Below, piece by piece: positions 8,680 to 17,710 of a stretch of 60,557 nt of DNA. A program made the position numbers and the translations under genes. The DNA lies in NCBI GenBank assembly GCA_934255485.1, contig CAKQOG010000012.1, positions 1 through 60,557 of the forward strand, in the 5' to 3' direction. The DNA is from an uncultured Prevotellamassilia sp. Its GTDB lineage: Bacteria; Bacteroidota; Bacteroidia; Bacteroidales; Bacteroidaceae. The number at the start of each line of letters is the position of its first letter. The stretch's first letter is position 1. The notes below the pieces were generated by a model that did no database searches, was not told the origin of the DNA, and saw only the letters and a program-made list of their open reading frames with translations.

Positions 8680-9840
8680 TTATTCATCGTCTGCTTCGTC
8701 TTCATGACAAAGCTCTTTGGGCAACGATGATGATGGAGTAAGCCCTTTCTTTTTCCACCCCTCAAGCTGGCTTACAATGTTTCCACGCCCAGTTGAGAGT
8801 TGTTTTTCAGCATCTTCGAAAGTGCGCTGAAGCTGATTTATATTGTTACCAATCTTCACAAAGTTCTGTGCAAAGTTCGTAAATTTCTTATACAACCTTT
8901 CGGCCGAATGATATATTTCGCTAACAGATTGACTCTGTAATTCGCTCTGCCACAAGTTGTAAGCCAACTGCAGAGCCATGAGCAGATTGGTGGGGTTTAT
9001 CAGTATAACGTGCTGTGCATAAGCCTCTGTGGGCAAGTTAGGTTCTGCCGTCACAGCAGCTACATAAGCCGCTTCGCCAGGTATAAACATCAGCACATAG
9101 CCAATGCTATCGGGCACTATTTTATTATAGTTTTTAGCGGCAAGTTCTTTGATGTGTTGCTTTACGCTGCGTACGTGCTCTTTTATCAAACGGTCTTGTT
9201 CTATAGCATCGTTTGCTGCCACATACTCGGTAAAAGCCTTCATTGAAACTTTTGAGTCAATAATGAGATTGCGATGTTCGGGTAAATGCACTATCACGTC
9301 GGGGATAGCCACAGAGCCATTACCATCTGCCAAATGCTCTTGAAGTGTAAAGTCGCGCCCTTCGGTAAGTCCTGATGCCGATAGTAGGTTGGCAAGAACA
9401 GCTTCTCCCCAGTTTCCTTGCAGTTTGGTGTTGCCCTTCAAAGCTTTAGCTAAGTCTTCAGCCTCCTTTCCTAAAGACGAGGTCTGCTCAACCAGTGCCT
9501 TAATGTATCCGTCTAACGAGGCATGCCCCTTTAAGAATTGTGTGCGAAAATCCTCTATATCGTGTCCCAATGGTTTTAGCAAAGCTTCGAGCGATTGTAT
9601 GTGTATTTCGCGTAAGGCATTGCCTTGTTCGCGCATAGCAGTACCTTGCGATTGCATCATGTCGGCAGTGATAGCTTTAAACTCAGCCCTCAGTGCTTGC
9701 GCTTGTGTGCGCATGGTCTCTTCGGTGTGTTGCTGCTCAGCCTTGAGTTGCTCTTTTGCGCTGATAGCTTCGCGTTGTGTGCGCATCACCCCTATGGCAT
9801 ATCCAGCCACAAGAGCCAATAGTATGTAGATAATTGTCAT
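8680..9840 (-). CDS. rmuC: DNA recombination protein RmuC
   Basis: This 386-residue protein has one N-terminal membrane segment (MTIIYILLALVAGYAIGVM). A coiled coil spans about residues 22-90 and is followed by the RmuC core. The core includes LQGNWGEAVLANLL, the DFTLQEHL region, PDVIVHLPEHRNLIIDSKVS and GYVLMFIPGEAAY. RmuC is a putative nuclease-fold protein that limits inversion at short inverted repeats and acts in DNA recombination. It is 25 bp downstream of the AEC transporter gene on the same strand, probably co-transcribed. The C-terminus is acidic (EDEADDE). Length and order of motifs are normal. Confidence 0.93.
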   Translation of the reverse strand: MTIIYILLALVAGYAIGVMRTQREAISAKEQLKAEQQHTEETMRTQAQALRAEFKAITADMMQSQGTAMREQGNALREIHIQSLEALLKPLGHDIEDFRTQFLKGHASLDGYIKALVEQTSSLGKEAEDLAKALKGNTKLQGNWGEAVLANLLSASGLTEGRDFTLQEHLADGNGSVAIPDVIVHLPEHRNLIIDSKVSMKAFTEYVAANDAIEQDRLIKEHVRSVKQHIKELAAKNYNKIVPDSIGYVLMFIPGEAAYVAAVTAEPNLPTEAYAQHVILINPTNLLMALQLAYNLWQSELQSQSVSEIYHSAERLYKKFTNFAQNFVKIGNNINQLQRTFEDAEKQLSTGRGNIVSQLEGWKKKGLTPSSSLPKELCHEDEADDE

Positions 9841-9865
9841 TATATATTATCTTGCAGAATAAGGT

Positions 9866-10792
9866 TTAGAACAAACTTGCTAAATAAGCAACTAAGGGTA
9901 TAGTAACTACAGAAAGCAAGGTGGTGAAAAACAACCCTTGGGTCATTACACGCTCATCTTTTCCATACTGCAAGCACAACATGATGCCGTTAGTTGCTAC
10001 AGGCATGGCACTCAGCACCACTGCCACATCGCTCACAAAGGCATTTACACCCATCAACGCCAACACTACGCCTACGAGTAGTGGCAACACTATTAAGCGC
10101 AGCAAGGTCATTGAATAAACGAATCTATTGCCCAGCATATCACGCACAGGGATGTGACTTAAACTTGAACCAATGATGAGCAATGCACATGGTGTGGTAA
10201 GATCGCCCAGCAAATGAAACCACTCGCCAACAGGAGTTGGCATGCTTATGCGTGCCACTGCTATCACCACAGCTATGAGCGATGCTATAACGCATGGCGA
10301 TAGTATGAGTTTGGGCGAAAAGGCTGATTTGGCTTTTCCACCATTGATAAACGACACACCAATGGTAAACACTAAGAGGTTAAACGGTATATTGAGCACC
10401 GAAGCACAAAACACAGCTTTCGACCCAAACACCGCATCGCATACAGGATAACCAATAAAGCTTACGTTTCCAAATGCCAACATAAATCGCGATATACCCT
10501 TACGTGCCTTATTCACTTTAAATAGGTGCGGAATGAGATAAGCTGCTCCAATCAGCACAATGTAGTTTACCACTGCAACAACTGCCAAAGAGATAAGTTC
10601 TGAATTTTCAAAAGCCAAATCCTTTCCCATAACCGATGCTAAAATAAGGGCTGGCATCGATATGTTCATAATAAAAATTGAAAGCTTGCGGTCAAGATCG
10701 CCCGACCATAAGTTTTTTTTGGCAGCAAAAAGTCCCACCAAAACGATGCCAAATATCATTAGCATCTGCGTCAAGATGTGTAATATGTCCAT
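9866..10792 (-). CDS. AEC family (auxin efflux carrier type) transporter
   Basis: This 308-residue integral membrane protein has about ten hydrophobic segments, in two sets of five around a polar centre near residues 150-165. Features typical of the AEC (Mem_trans) family are MNISMPALILASV near residue 45 and VLSAMPVATNGIMLCLQYG near residue 265. Members are secondary carriers for malate, other organic anions or auxin-like compounds; the substrate here cannot be read from sequence. It is the first gene of a minus-strand unit with rmuC and a mini-ORF, and transcription probably starts from a promoter near 10816. Confidence 0.88.
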   Translation of the reverse strand: MDILHILTQMLMIFGIVLVGLFAAKKNLWSGDLDRKLSIFIMNISMPALILASVMGKDLAFENSELISLAVVAVVNYIVLIGAAYLIPHLFKVNKARKGISRFMLAFGNVSFIGYPVCDAVFGSKAVFCASVLNIPFNLLVFTIGVSFINGGKAKSAFSPKLILSPCVIASLIAVVIAVARISMPTPVGEWFHLLGDLTTPCALLIIGSSLSHIPVRDMLGNRFVYSMTLLRLIVLPLLVGVVLALMGVNAFVSDVAVVLSAMPVATNGIMLCLQYGKDERVMTQGLFFTTLLSVVTIPLVAYLASLF

Positions 10793-10815
10793 TTAGTAGT
10801 ATTGTTTTTCGACTG

Positions 10816-10823
10816 CAAAGTTA
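10816..10823 (-). promoter_or_regulatory. Candidate -7 element for the AEC-rmuC unit
   Basis: On the minus strand this reads TAACTTTG, a full match to TAnnTTTG. It lies 23 bp before the AEC start codon. No good TTG is seen at the expected -33 distance, so confidence is limited. Confidence 0.4.
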
Positions 10824-10945
10824 CGAACAATATACACAATAACAGGCTATTGTTTCTTGAAAACTTAAAGATAGCAATATACGCTTTATGTCTCATCACC
10901 CTAAAATAAATGCCTTGTATGAGTTCTTAACTCACAGAAAATATA

Positions 10946-10953
10946 TAAGTTTG
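10946..10953 (+). promoter_or_regulatory. Candidate -7 element for the DUF4595 gene
   Basis: TAAGTTTG matches the TAnnTTTG consensus and lies 29 bp before the start at 10983. A -33 TTG at the usual distance is absent. Confidence 0.4.
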
Positions 10954-10982
10954 TAGCCTAAACACTAAATCTCATATTACTT

Positions 10983-11825
10983 ATGAAAATTAAGAAGCTA
11001 CTCCTACTATGTGCCACTACGATGCTCTTTGTAGCATGTGGCAAAGACGATCATTCGCCTGCCCCCATAAAGCCTGTACTTCCGTCGTCGGGCGAAAAAC
11101 CAATTACCTCTATCACCCGCTTAGGCAATGTTGAGAGTGGTTATGATTGGGCTTTTACTTATAGCGACGGGCGTTTGACCAATGCCATAGGTACACTGCG
11201 CGACCCCTCTGCAAGCGTAGATCGCTCTTTTACATACACCTCAACCTTTGCCTATGGTGCCAAAGAGGTGTCGCTCAATAGCTCTACGGGCGAAAAGATT
11301 ACGCTGCAACTTAATGGCGAAGGTTATGTTTCAAAGATGTTGGTAAACCGCAATATCTACACCTTTCAATACAACTATTCGGGCCAACTCAGTGCATGGT
11401 CTAAACAGGTGTTCGAAGAGTCGCTTGGGCAGATACAGCAATACAACTCGTCGGCCACCATCGACTATGATGCACAAGGTGCTTTGCAGAAAATAGTGTA
11501 TAAGGGTGTTGATAACAGACAAACTATTCTGACCTTTACCAACTATGCAAGTGCCAATCGTAATGGACTTATGCCTCCCACTATTGCCCGCGAGTTGGGA
11601 TGTATTGGTTTTGAACAACTCTACTATGCAGGCTTATTAGGTCGGCCCACGCGTCTTTTAGTAAAGTCAATAAAATACGACTTCTACGATGACTCTAATG
11701 CCATTGCCTCAACCCAAACCACCGACTTTGAATATGGCTACCAAAGCGATGGCAACATTGAACTTTGCAATTACCACATAGCGCCAAGTGGCAACATAGC
11801 CTCGGTGTCGTACAAGTATAATTAA
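10983..11825 (+). CDS. DUF4595 family lipoprotein
   Basis: This is a 280-residue lipoprotein with the signal peptide MKIKKLLLLCATTMLFVAC; the lipobox cysteine is residue 19. After a Pro-rich linker (SPAPIKPVLPSS), the body has repeated short beta segments such as YSDGRLTNAIG, FQYNYSGQLSAW and FEYGYQSDGNIELCNY. These are typical of Bacteroidota DUF4595 proteins and loosely resemble YD/Rhs-like repeats. It probably sits on the periplasmic or outer face of the envelope. It stands alone, divergent from the AEC transporter, and ends at a strong terminator. Function is unknown. Confidence 0.8.
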   Translation: MKIKKLLLLCATTMLFVACGKDDHSPAPIKPVLPSSGEKPITSITRLGNVESGYDWAFTYSDGRLTNAIGTLRDPSASVDRSFTYTSTFAYGAKEVSLNSSTGEKITLQLNGEGYVSKMLVNRNIYTFQYNYSGQLSAWSKQVFEESLGQIQQYNSSATIDYDAQGALQKIVYKGVDNRQTILTFTNYASANRNGLMPPTIARELGCIGFEQLYYAGLLGRPTRLLVKSIKYDFYDDSNAIASTQTTDFEYGYQSDGNIELCNYHIAPSGNIASVSYKYN

Positions 11826-11872
11826 CCACTTCCTTGCAAAGGTAAGGAACCCATACACAACAATACATCATA

Positions 11873-11911
11873 CTGCTGAATTTTGCTTATCAAAATTCAG
11901 CAGTTTTTTAT
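11873..11911 (+). terminator. Terminator of the DUF4595 gene
   Basis: Perfect 13-bp stem CTGCTGAATTTTG (11873-11885) with CAAAATTCAGCAG (11891-11903), a 5-nt loop and a following run of six T. Confidence 0.9.
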
Positions 11912-11983
11912 ACCTTTTTTGAGCCTATATTTTACCCATTTTTGGTAACATATATTAACATTCTTATTGGCTGAAATAGAATT

Positions 11984-12039
11984 AATTGTTAATTGTTAAT
12001 TGTTAATTGTTAATTGTTAATTGTTAATTGTTAATTGTT
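11984..12039 (+). repeat. Tandem repeat AATTGTT x 8
   Basis: Eight exact, uninterrupted copies of the 7-bp unit AATTGTT. The tract ends 15 bp before the -33 TTTG of the promoter at 12055-12085. Seven is not a helical turn, so gain or loss of units would rotate upstream sequence relative to the promoter. Confidence 0.95.
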
Positions 12040-12054
12040 TTGAATACGTTTTTT

Positions 12055-12085
12055 TTTGCTTAGCAAAAAAAATGATGTAATTTTG
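12055..12085 (+). promoter_or_regulatory. Promoter of the polysaccharide cluster
   Basis: TTTG (12055-12058), a 19-bp spacer and TAATTTTG (12078-12085): a consensus Bacteroidota promoter. The -33 lies in the left arm of an A/T palindrome (TTTTTTTTGCT / AGCAAAAAAAA, centred on 12061). Confidence 0.7.
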
Positions 12086-12176
12086 CAAAAATCAGTTCAT
12101 ACGTGCTTTTTGCAACTAAGGCTGTGGCATCGAGCACCCATGGGCAATAATTTCATAACACAAGGAACAAAAAAAG

Positions 12177-13391
12177 ATGTATATATCCAGCGAATATCCC
12201 GACGGCACGTCGGTAGACTTTTATGGGTATGAGGTGATAGGCTATTACATACAGCGCATTTACACCTTTTTTTCCGTGTATGCTGTACATATACGCCTAT
12301 TATATATACTGATTACGCTGTGCATCCTCACAATGCTTGTTCTCTTTGTGATGTTTATGCGGCAGATATGGTTAAAGAATAGGATGGATGCATGCTTAGA
12401 TGCTGTACGAACCGACTTACTCGCAGGCTTTAAACAGGTGCTTACGGCAGAGCATTCGCTAACAGTGGAAATGTTGGAGATGGCGTGTAACATGACCCTC
12501 GATCGCATAAAGGAGGTTTATAACACCCGAGCAATAGGCTGGGTGATAGCCGAAATCAGTATGGAAATGAGTCGTAAGCTCGACAATATTCCTAATTTAG
12601 AGCCATTGTGTGCAATGTTAGGGGTAAAGGCGTTGTACGAAAAAAATTTGTTTAACAAGAACAGAGTGTTCTTCACCTTGCAATATTTGGTGAATATGCA
12701 CATGCGGACAAGTGCAGGCTTGTTGGCACTCTATATTCACCATCACAATAGTTACATTCGCTATTTGGCTCGAATGTGCTACATCATCTCAACCGAAGGG
12801 GACACCTTTAAATATTTGATGGAGGACTTGAACGAACCGATGAACTTGTGGCGTCCTATGACCTTGCATCGTTTGTTTGCTTGGTTGCGTGCCAACAACA
12901 AGCAAATGCCACAATTCTTGGTGTATGCGCATGTGCTGAAAAACGAAGAGAGTGCAGCGTTTATGATAAACGAGGTGGCATATTGGGGCAATGAAAAGGA
13001 GAAAGCTAAACTCAATGAATTCTTTCTTTCGCCTAAACTCTCTTGCCGTAAGGCTGCTCTGAATGCAGTGAGCTTGCTGCGTGATGAGAAACAAGAGCAG
13101 ATGGCAGTGGACCTTTACGACCAACAGCCCGAAAGCATTCGGCAGGAAACACTACGTGTGGTACGTGCCATAAACTCAGGACGTCACACGCAGTTTTTGG
13201 TAAGAGTCTTCCGCACTGCCACATCAATAACCACACGCGAATTCGCCTTAACCACTCTCTACGCGTATGGCGAGGAGGGGCGTAGCACCTTTGAGTCGCT
13301 GCGTCACGACTTGAATGAAAGTGAAAATGATCGTAAACTCATGGATCAAATTGATGCCGTGGGTATACTTAACCAAATGAGAACATTATAA
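12177..13391 (+). CDS. Membrane-anchored HEAT-repeat-like protein, first gene of polysaccharide cluster
   Basis: This 404-residue protein has one strong membrane segment at about residues 40-63 (LLYILITLCILTMLVLFVMF). A long, purely helical cytoplasmic part follows, with paired helices that look like HEAT or armadillo repeats (for example AALNAVSLLRDEKQEQMAVDLY, ESIRQETLRVVRAINSGRH). No catalytic motif is seen. The gene is followed after 6 bp by the glycosyltransferase gene, so tight co-expression is likely. It occupies the place of a small accessory membrane subunit such as PgaD and may be a scaffold or regulator of the synthase; that is inference from position. Confidence 0.75.
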   Translation: MYISSEYPDGTSVDFYGYEVIGYYIQRIYTFFSVYAVHIRLLYILITLCILTMLVLFVMFMRQIWLKNRMDACLDAVRTDLLAGFKQVLTAEHSLTVEMLEMACNMTLDRIKEVYNTRAIGWVIAEISMEMSRKLDNIPNLEPLCAMLGVKALYEKNLFNKNRVFFTLQYLVNMHMRTSAGLLALYIHHHNSYIRYLARMCYIISTEGDTFKYLMEDLNEPMNLWRPMTLHRLFAWLRANNKQMPQFLVYAHVLKNEESAAFMINEVAYWGNEKEKAKLNEFFLSPKLSCRKAALNAVSLLRDEKQEQMAVDLYDQQPESIRQETLRVVRAINSGRHTQFLVRVFRTATSITTREFALTTLYAYGEEGRSTFESLRHDLNESENDRKLMDQIDAVGILNQMRTL

Positions 13392-13397
13392 CGCATT

Positions 13398-14816
13398 ATG
13401 TGGGAATTTTTGTTGTTTTTCTTCGGATACGTCGTTTTAGGCTATTCGTTGTTGCTCATTGTATCCTATGTGATGCTATTGGTGTTTGCTTACAAGTATA
13501 GCTTTAGGTGGCGGCAATGGAGTAACAAGTACATCTGCAACATGGTGCAGAATAGTCCGTTTGTGCCAGGCATTTCGGTGGTGGCACCTGCCTATAATGA
13601 GGAGAAAACCATTGTGGACAATGTGCGTTCGTTGTTGAAGATGGATTATCCCAACTTCGATGTGTGTATTGTGAACGATGGTAGTAAGGACCGCACTTTA
13701 GAGTTGCTCATTGAAACCTTCGAGATGGTGGAGGTGCCTTTTGAATATGTGGAGCATGTGCATTCTGCCCCCTTTAAACGTTTGTTCAAATCCATCAATC
13801 CTGCTTATGCCCGACTGACGGTGGTAGACAAGGTGAATGGTGGTACAAAGGCAGATGCAGTGAATGCGGGGTTAAATGTAATTTCGAATCCGTATTTCAT
13901 TAACACCGACGTAGACTGCATCCTGTCAAGGGATGCAATGTATCAGTGCATCTTCCCCGTAATTCAAGATCGTCACATCATTGCCGTGTCGGGTACCATG
14001 TCGATGAGTAATGGTGCTTCGATGAGTAATGGTGAGATTATAGACCTTCGTCCGTCGAGTCGTCCCATCCCTTTGTTTCAAGATTTAGAGTATAAACGCT
14101 CGTTCTTGGTAGGTAAGATGGGTTGGAGTCTCATCAATGCCATGAACAATGTGTCGGGTGGCTACGGACTATTCTCAACTGAGGTTGTAGTGAATGCGGG
14201 TGGTTATAGCAGTACATCCTTTGCTGAGGACATGGACATGCTAACGCGTATGATTGCTTACTGTTGCGACTTTAACCGTCCCTATCGTGTGGTGCAAATT
14301 CCGCACAACTGTTGTTGGACAGAAGGACCATCGAACATAAAGATGCTCTATCGCCAGCGTACGCGTTGGGGACGTGGTTTGATTCAGTTGATGTGGGAGC
14401 ATCGTCGTTTGCTCTTTAATCGCAAATACAAACGATTGGGTTTAATATCCATGCCCTACACCTTTTTGTTCGAATTTTTAGCACCAATTATTGAAATCGT
14501 TGGTTTTGGCATGACGGTTTATTTAGCGTTTACGGGTGGCATCAGTTGGTTCTCGTTCTTCGTAACTTTCTTAGCCATCTATGTGTTCAGCTATATGTTG
14601 TCAACTTTCGTGGTGTTCTACGATTACATATTGGGCAGTTCTTACACCAGCCGCATGAGTTACTTAAAGTTGCTATTGGCAGCAGCTTTCGAGCCTATCA
14701 TCTACCATCCGCTCATTGTCATTAGCTCATTGGTAGGATATTTCCGATACATCACGCGTCAAAAGGCGGTATGGGTTTCGATGGAACGTACGGGTATGAA
14801 GCATAAAAAGAAGTAG
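13398..14816 (+). CDS. Processive family 2 glycosyltransferase (PgaC/IcaA/cellulose-synthase-like)
   Basis: This 472-residue membrane synthase has one N-terminal membrane segment (residues 4-32). The GT2 domain follows, with VVAPAYNEEKTI and VNDGSKD (nucleotide binding, about residue 94), NTDVDC (DxD, about residue 171), FAEDMDM (catalytic Asp) and RQRTRWGRG (the Q/RxxRW motif of processive enzymes, about residue 318). Three or more membrane segments close the protein. Enzymes of this type make a beta-linked polysaccharide from UDP-sugars and pass it across the inner membrane. The sugar cannot be told from sequence. The next gene encodes a TPR/barrel exporter, as in pga, bcs and alginate operons. 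Confidence 0.9.
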   Translation: MWEFLLFFFGYVVLGYSLLLIVSYVMLLVFAYKYSFRWRQWSNKYICNMVQNSPFVPGISVVAPAYNEEKTIVDNVRSLLKMDYPNFDVCIVNDGSKDRTLELLIETFEMVEVPFEYVEHVHSAPFKRLFKSINPAYARLTVVDKVNGGTKADAVNAGLNVISNPYFINTDVDCILSRDAMYQCIFPVIQDRHIIAVSGTMSMSNGASMSNGEIIDLRPSSRPIPLFQDLEYKRSFLVGKMGWSLINAMNNVSGGYGLFSTEVVVNAGGYSSTSFAEDMDMLTRMIAYCCDFNRPYRVVQIPHNCCWTEGPSNIKMLYRQRTRWGRGLIQLMWEHRRLLFNRKYKRLGLISMPYTFLFEFLAPIIEIVGFGMTVYLAFTGGISWFSFFVTFLAIYVFSYMLSTFVVFYDYILGSSYTSRMSYLKLLLAAAFEPIIYHPLIVISSLVGYFRYITRQKAVWVSMERTGMKHKKK

Positions 14817-14923
14817 GGAATAAGGGCGGACTTTTTAATAAAGCTTCCCCTAATCCCCCCAAACTTTCTATCTCCTCAATCCTAAATAATTTTTTACATT
14901 ATATATAACTCCTCAAAAAGCAA

Positions 14924-17710
14924 ATGTTAAAAACAATCTACATACTAATTACTTTTCTGTTACTTAGTCTGTCAGCTTCGGCACAGGTAAAGTCATCGAG
15001 TAGGGCCGTGCGCGATATGGTGGCAGCGAAGGAGGGTACACCCGTTTATTATGAGCACCAAGCACGTAGGCTTTTTAAACAAGGCAAGTGGGAGCAAGGG
15101 CTGAATATGGTGAAAAAGGGTATGGAGATAGATGAATCCGTGTCGGCACTCAACGAACTGTTGGGGCAGTATTGGTTGCATCGCAATCAGCATGACAAAG
15201 CACGCTATTTCTTAATTAGAGCCTTGCGCGACAATAAAGATAACAATCAAGCACGCTTTCTGTTGATGAAGGTAGAAGAACAAACCAAGCACTATAGCAG
15301 CGCTATTGTTTATTGCAACGAATTGCTTGAGGTGTTGCCCTATAACTATGCCCTATGGCAAAAAAAGATTAGTTTTTACCGACGGTTGGGCAACAAAACA
15401 GAGGCATCGCGCTTGTTAGCACGTTTGCACGAGATATATCCCGAACGTGCCGAATTGAAAAAAGACCTGGCATGGGAACAAGAAGAGAAATATCGCAAAT
15501 TCCGCAAAGAAAAAAATTTGGCGGGACAAGAAGAAACCTTGCGACAGTTGGTGAAATACACCCCTAAGAATGCCGAGTTCCAAATGGCACTTTGCAACTT
15601 GCTTTTGCAAACAGGGCGTAGCCAAGAAGCCATTGATGTAGCAGGCTATGCAGCAACGGTAGTGTCACATCCTACCCCCTTTGTTGAGAAAAAGGCAGCC
15701 ATATTAGGCAGTCTGACCCGCTACACAGAAGCGTTTTATTATCTGCAAAGTGCCAAACGCAACATCCGTGGTTTGTCGGTAGGAGCCATTAGCCGACTCG
15801 AAACGGAGATGCAGCGAGAGGCTGCACGTTTAGCAGTGCATAACGACCCTTATGTGGCTTATGCCCGTTTGTATGAAAAAGAACACTCAGACGAGGCACT
15901 TACCTATTTGCTCAACACCTCCACCTCGCGCGGGTATTTAGACGATGCTTTGATGTACATTCGCGAAGCTCGCAAGCGCCGTGGCGACTCTGAAAAACTA
16001 ATGTATAGCGAGTATACTGTGTTGAAACGTATGGGCGACAGCAAAGCAGCCACAAATATGCTCGACCGCATTCACAAAAAATATCCCAACAATCAAGATG
16101 TGGCAGAAGAACTCTGCTTGATACGATTGGAAGAGGTGACGCAGCAGATGAACTTTGAGCACTATGACGAGGCTATTCCCATGTTGTTGCAGTTAAAAAC
16201 GTTCAAGTTAGCGCGAGATTTAAAGGAAAGCATCAACCATAAACTTTTTACTTGCTACGTCAAGACCAACCAAAGCCAAAAGGCGCTCGACATGATACAA
16301 AGCATCAGCAAGAACCAACAAATGACCGCTGAACTCTATGAGGAGGTTATGACACCTTGTGTAAAGCAACTCATGGCAGAGGGTAAGTTGTATTATGCCG
16401 AAATGGAAATTCAAAAGGTGATTGACTTGGGCAACCCATCGGCAGAGATGTTGCGCATGGGCATTTCGGTGGCTATGTCGTTGCATAAGGAAGATAAAGC
16501 ACGCCAATACATTCAGCAGGGTAGGGAACTCTATCCCGACAATTCCTATTTTATGTTGAAGGAGGCACAATTGTTGGCAGATGCAGGCAACTATGATGCA
16601 GCACTCGACTTGCTGCGCCCCATGTTAGTGACCTATGTGGGCGACTCGGCAGTAATTAGTGCGTATGCGGGTTGCTGCGAAGCCATGGCAATGAAATGCA
16701 TCAAGCAAAAAGACAACGAAAGAGCCTTATTGCTCATTGACGACGCATTGAACTATTATCCCAAAAACCAAGAGCTTATCCATGCCAAGGCAAGCGTGTA
16801 TGTGGCGATGAAGGAATGGGAAAAAGCATTAGAGTGGTATGGACGTTATCAACCCTCATTGACTGAGTTGAATGCCTACAAACTGCGAACGGAAGACTTG
16901 AAACGTCATTTGCTGCGCAACCAAGTGAGCATCGACTACCAAATGGCGCGTCAAGCCAGTGTCGACCAAATTACCTCAACGGGCTTAATGGCTTATACGC
17001 GTTATGCCCAACGCAACACTTACACTTTTAACTTAGGATATGCTGGACGCGATGGACTATCGCAACCCCAAAATGCAGAAGATGCTACAGGGGGAGCTGG
17101 CGTATTGCTTGGAGCAGACTGGGAACATACGTGGAACACAAAGTGGACAACGAACTTAATTGGAGCGTGGTCGAATAAGTTCTTTTCGAACCTCCGATTC
17201 GAGGGAAAAGCAAGTTATGTTTTGCCCAAAGATTGGACGGCAAAGGGCAGTTTGTCCTATCGTCGTGTGGGCATGGACACCAAGTGCTCGCTCTTTAACT
17301 TAGGTTTAGGCACCACCAAGGATATCGACCGCTTTAGCTTAGGCGCCGATGTCAACTTGTTTGCCATTGCTGGCAAGAAAACGGCATATTTCAATGGTTC
17401 CTTCTTTGCCAATGTGGGTGCTATTGCTAAGTTCTTCCCAATCGAGGGAAGTCACACGCATCTGTTTCTATCGGGCACAGTGGGTAATGCACCCGAAATA
17501 TCATTGGTCGACAATACCATGCCCGTAAAGTTTAGTCAACTCAACACCATGTTTAGCATGGGTGGGCTGTACGTGTGCAGTTCGCGTGTAGACTTGGGCT
17601 TAACTGGTTCGTGGTATACCATGACCATCAATCCTACTTCGAGCACAACCACTGTGAGCAGAAACAAGAACTATTTATACTTGAATGCTAATGTTACGAT
17701 TCATTTTTAA
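14924..17710 (+). CDS. TPR protein with C-terminal outer-membrane barrel (PgaA/BcsC/YaiO-like exporter)
   Basis: This 928-residue protein has a signal peptide (LLLSLSASAQ, cleavage near residue 21) and then many tetratricopeptide-type helix pairs to about residue 650 (such as AEFQMALCNLLLQTGRSQEA). From about residue 675 to the end it has alternating beta strands and ends NYLYLNANVTIHF, an outer-membrane barrel of YaiO type. This order, TPR superhelix then barrel, is that of PgaA and BcsC, which guide nascent polysaccharide across periplasm and outer membrane. It is encoded between the synthase and a DUF4838 lipoprotein, whose start overlaps its end. Assignment as exporter is inference from architecture and context. 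Confidence 0.85.
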   Translation: MLKTIYILITFLLLSLSASAQVKSSSRAVRDMVAAKEGTPVYYEHQARRLFKQGKWEQGLNMVKKGMEIDESVSALNELLGQYWLHRNQHDKARYFLIRALRDNKDNNQARFLLMKVEEQTKHYSSAIVYCNELLEVLPYNYALWQKKISFYRRLGNKTEASRLLARLHEIYPERAELKKDLAWEQEEKYRKFRKEKNLAGQEETLRQLVKYTPKNAEFQMALCNLLLQTGRSQEAIDVAGYAATVVSHPTPFVEKKAAILGSLTRYTEAFYYLQSAKRNIRGLSVGAISRLETEMQREAARLAVHNDPYVAYARLYEKEHSDEALTYLLNTSTSRGYLDDALMYIREARKRRGDSEKLMYSEYTVLKRMGDSKAATNMLDRIHKKYPNNQDVAEELCLIRLEEVTQQMNFEHYDEAIPMLLQLKTFKLARDLKESINHKLFTCYVKTNQSQKALDMIQSISKNQQMTAELYEEVMTPCVKQLMAEGKLYYAEMEIQKVIDLGNPSAEMLRMGISVAMSLHKEDKARQYIQQGRELYPDNSYFMLKEAQLLADAGNYDAALDLLRPMLVTYVGDSAVISAYAGCCEAMAMKCIKQKDNERALLLIDDALNYYPKNQELIHAKASVYVAMKEWEKALEWYGRYQPSLTELNAYKLRTEDLKRHLLRNQVSIDYQMARQASVDQITSTGLMAYTRYAQRNTYTFNLGYAGRDGLSQPQNAEDATGGAGVLLGADWEHTWNTKWTTNLIGAWSNKFFSNLRFEGKASYVLPKDWTAKGSLSYRRVGMDTKCSLFNLGLGTTKDIDRFSLGADVNLFAIAGKKTAYFNGSFFANVGAIAKFFPIEGSHTHLFLSGTVGNAPEISLVDNTMPVKFSQLNTMFSMGGLYVCSSRVDLGLTGSWYTMTINPTSSTTTVSRNKNYLYLNANVTIHF

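Larger units (their letters stand above)
11826..12176. other. Gap with terminator, 7-bp repeat tract and promoter
   Basis: No gene is seen in these 351 bp. They hold a terminator (11873-11911), the AATTGTT tandem tract (11984-12039), an A/T hairpin centred on 12061, and the promoter of the polysaccharide cluster (12055-12085). The likely leader before ATG 12177 is about 85 nt. Confidence 0.7.
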
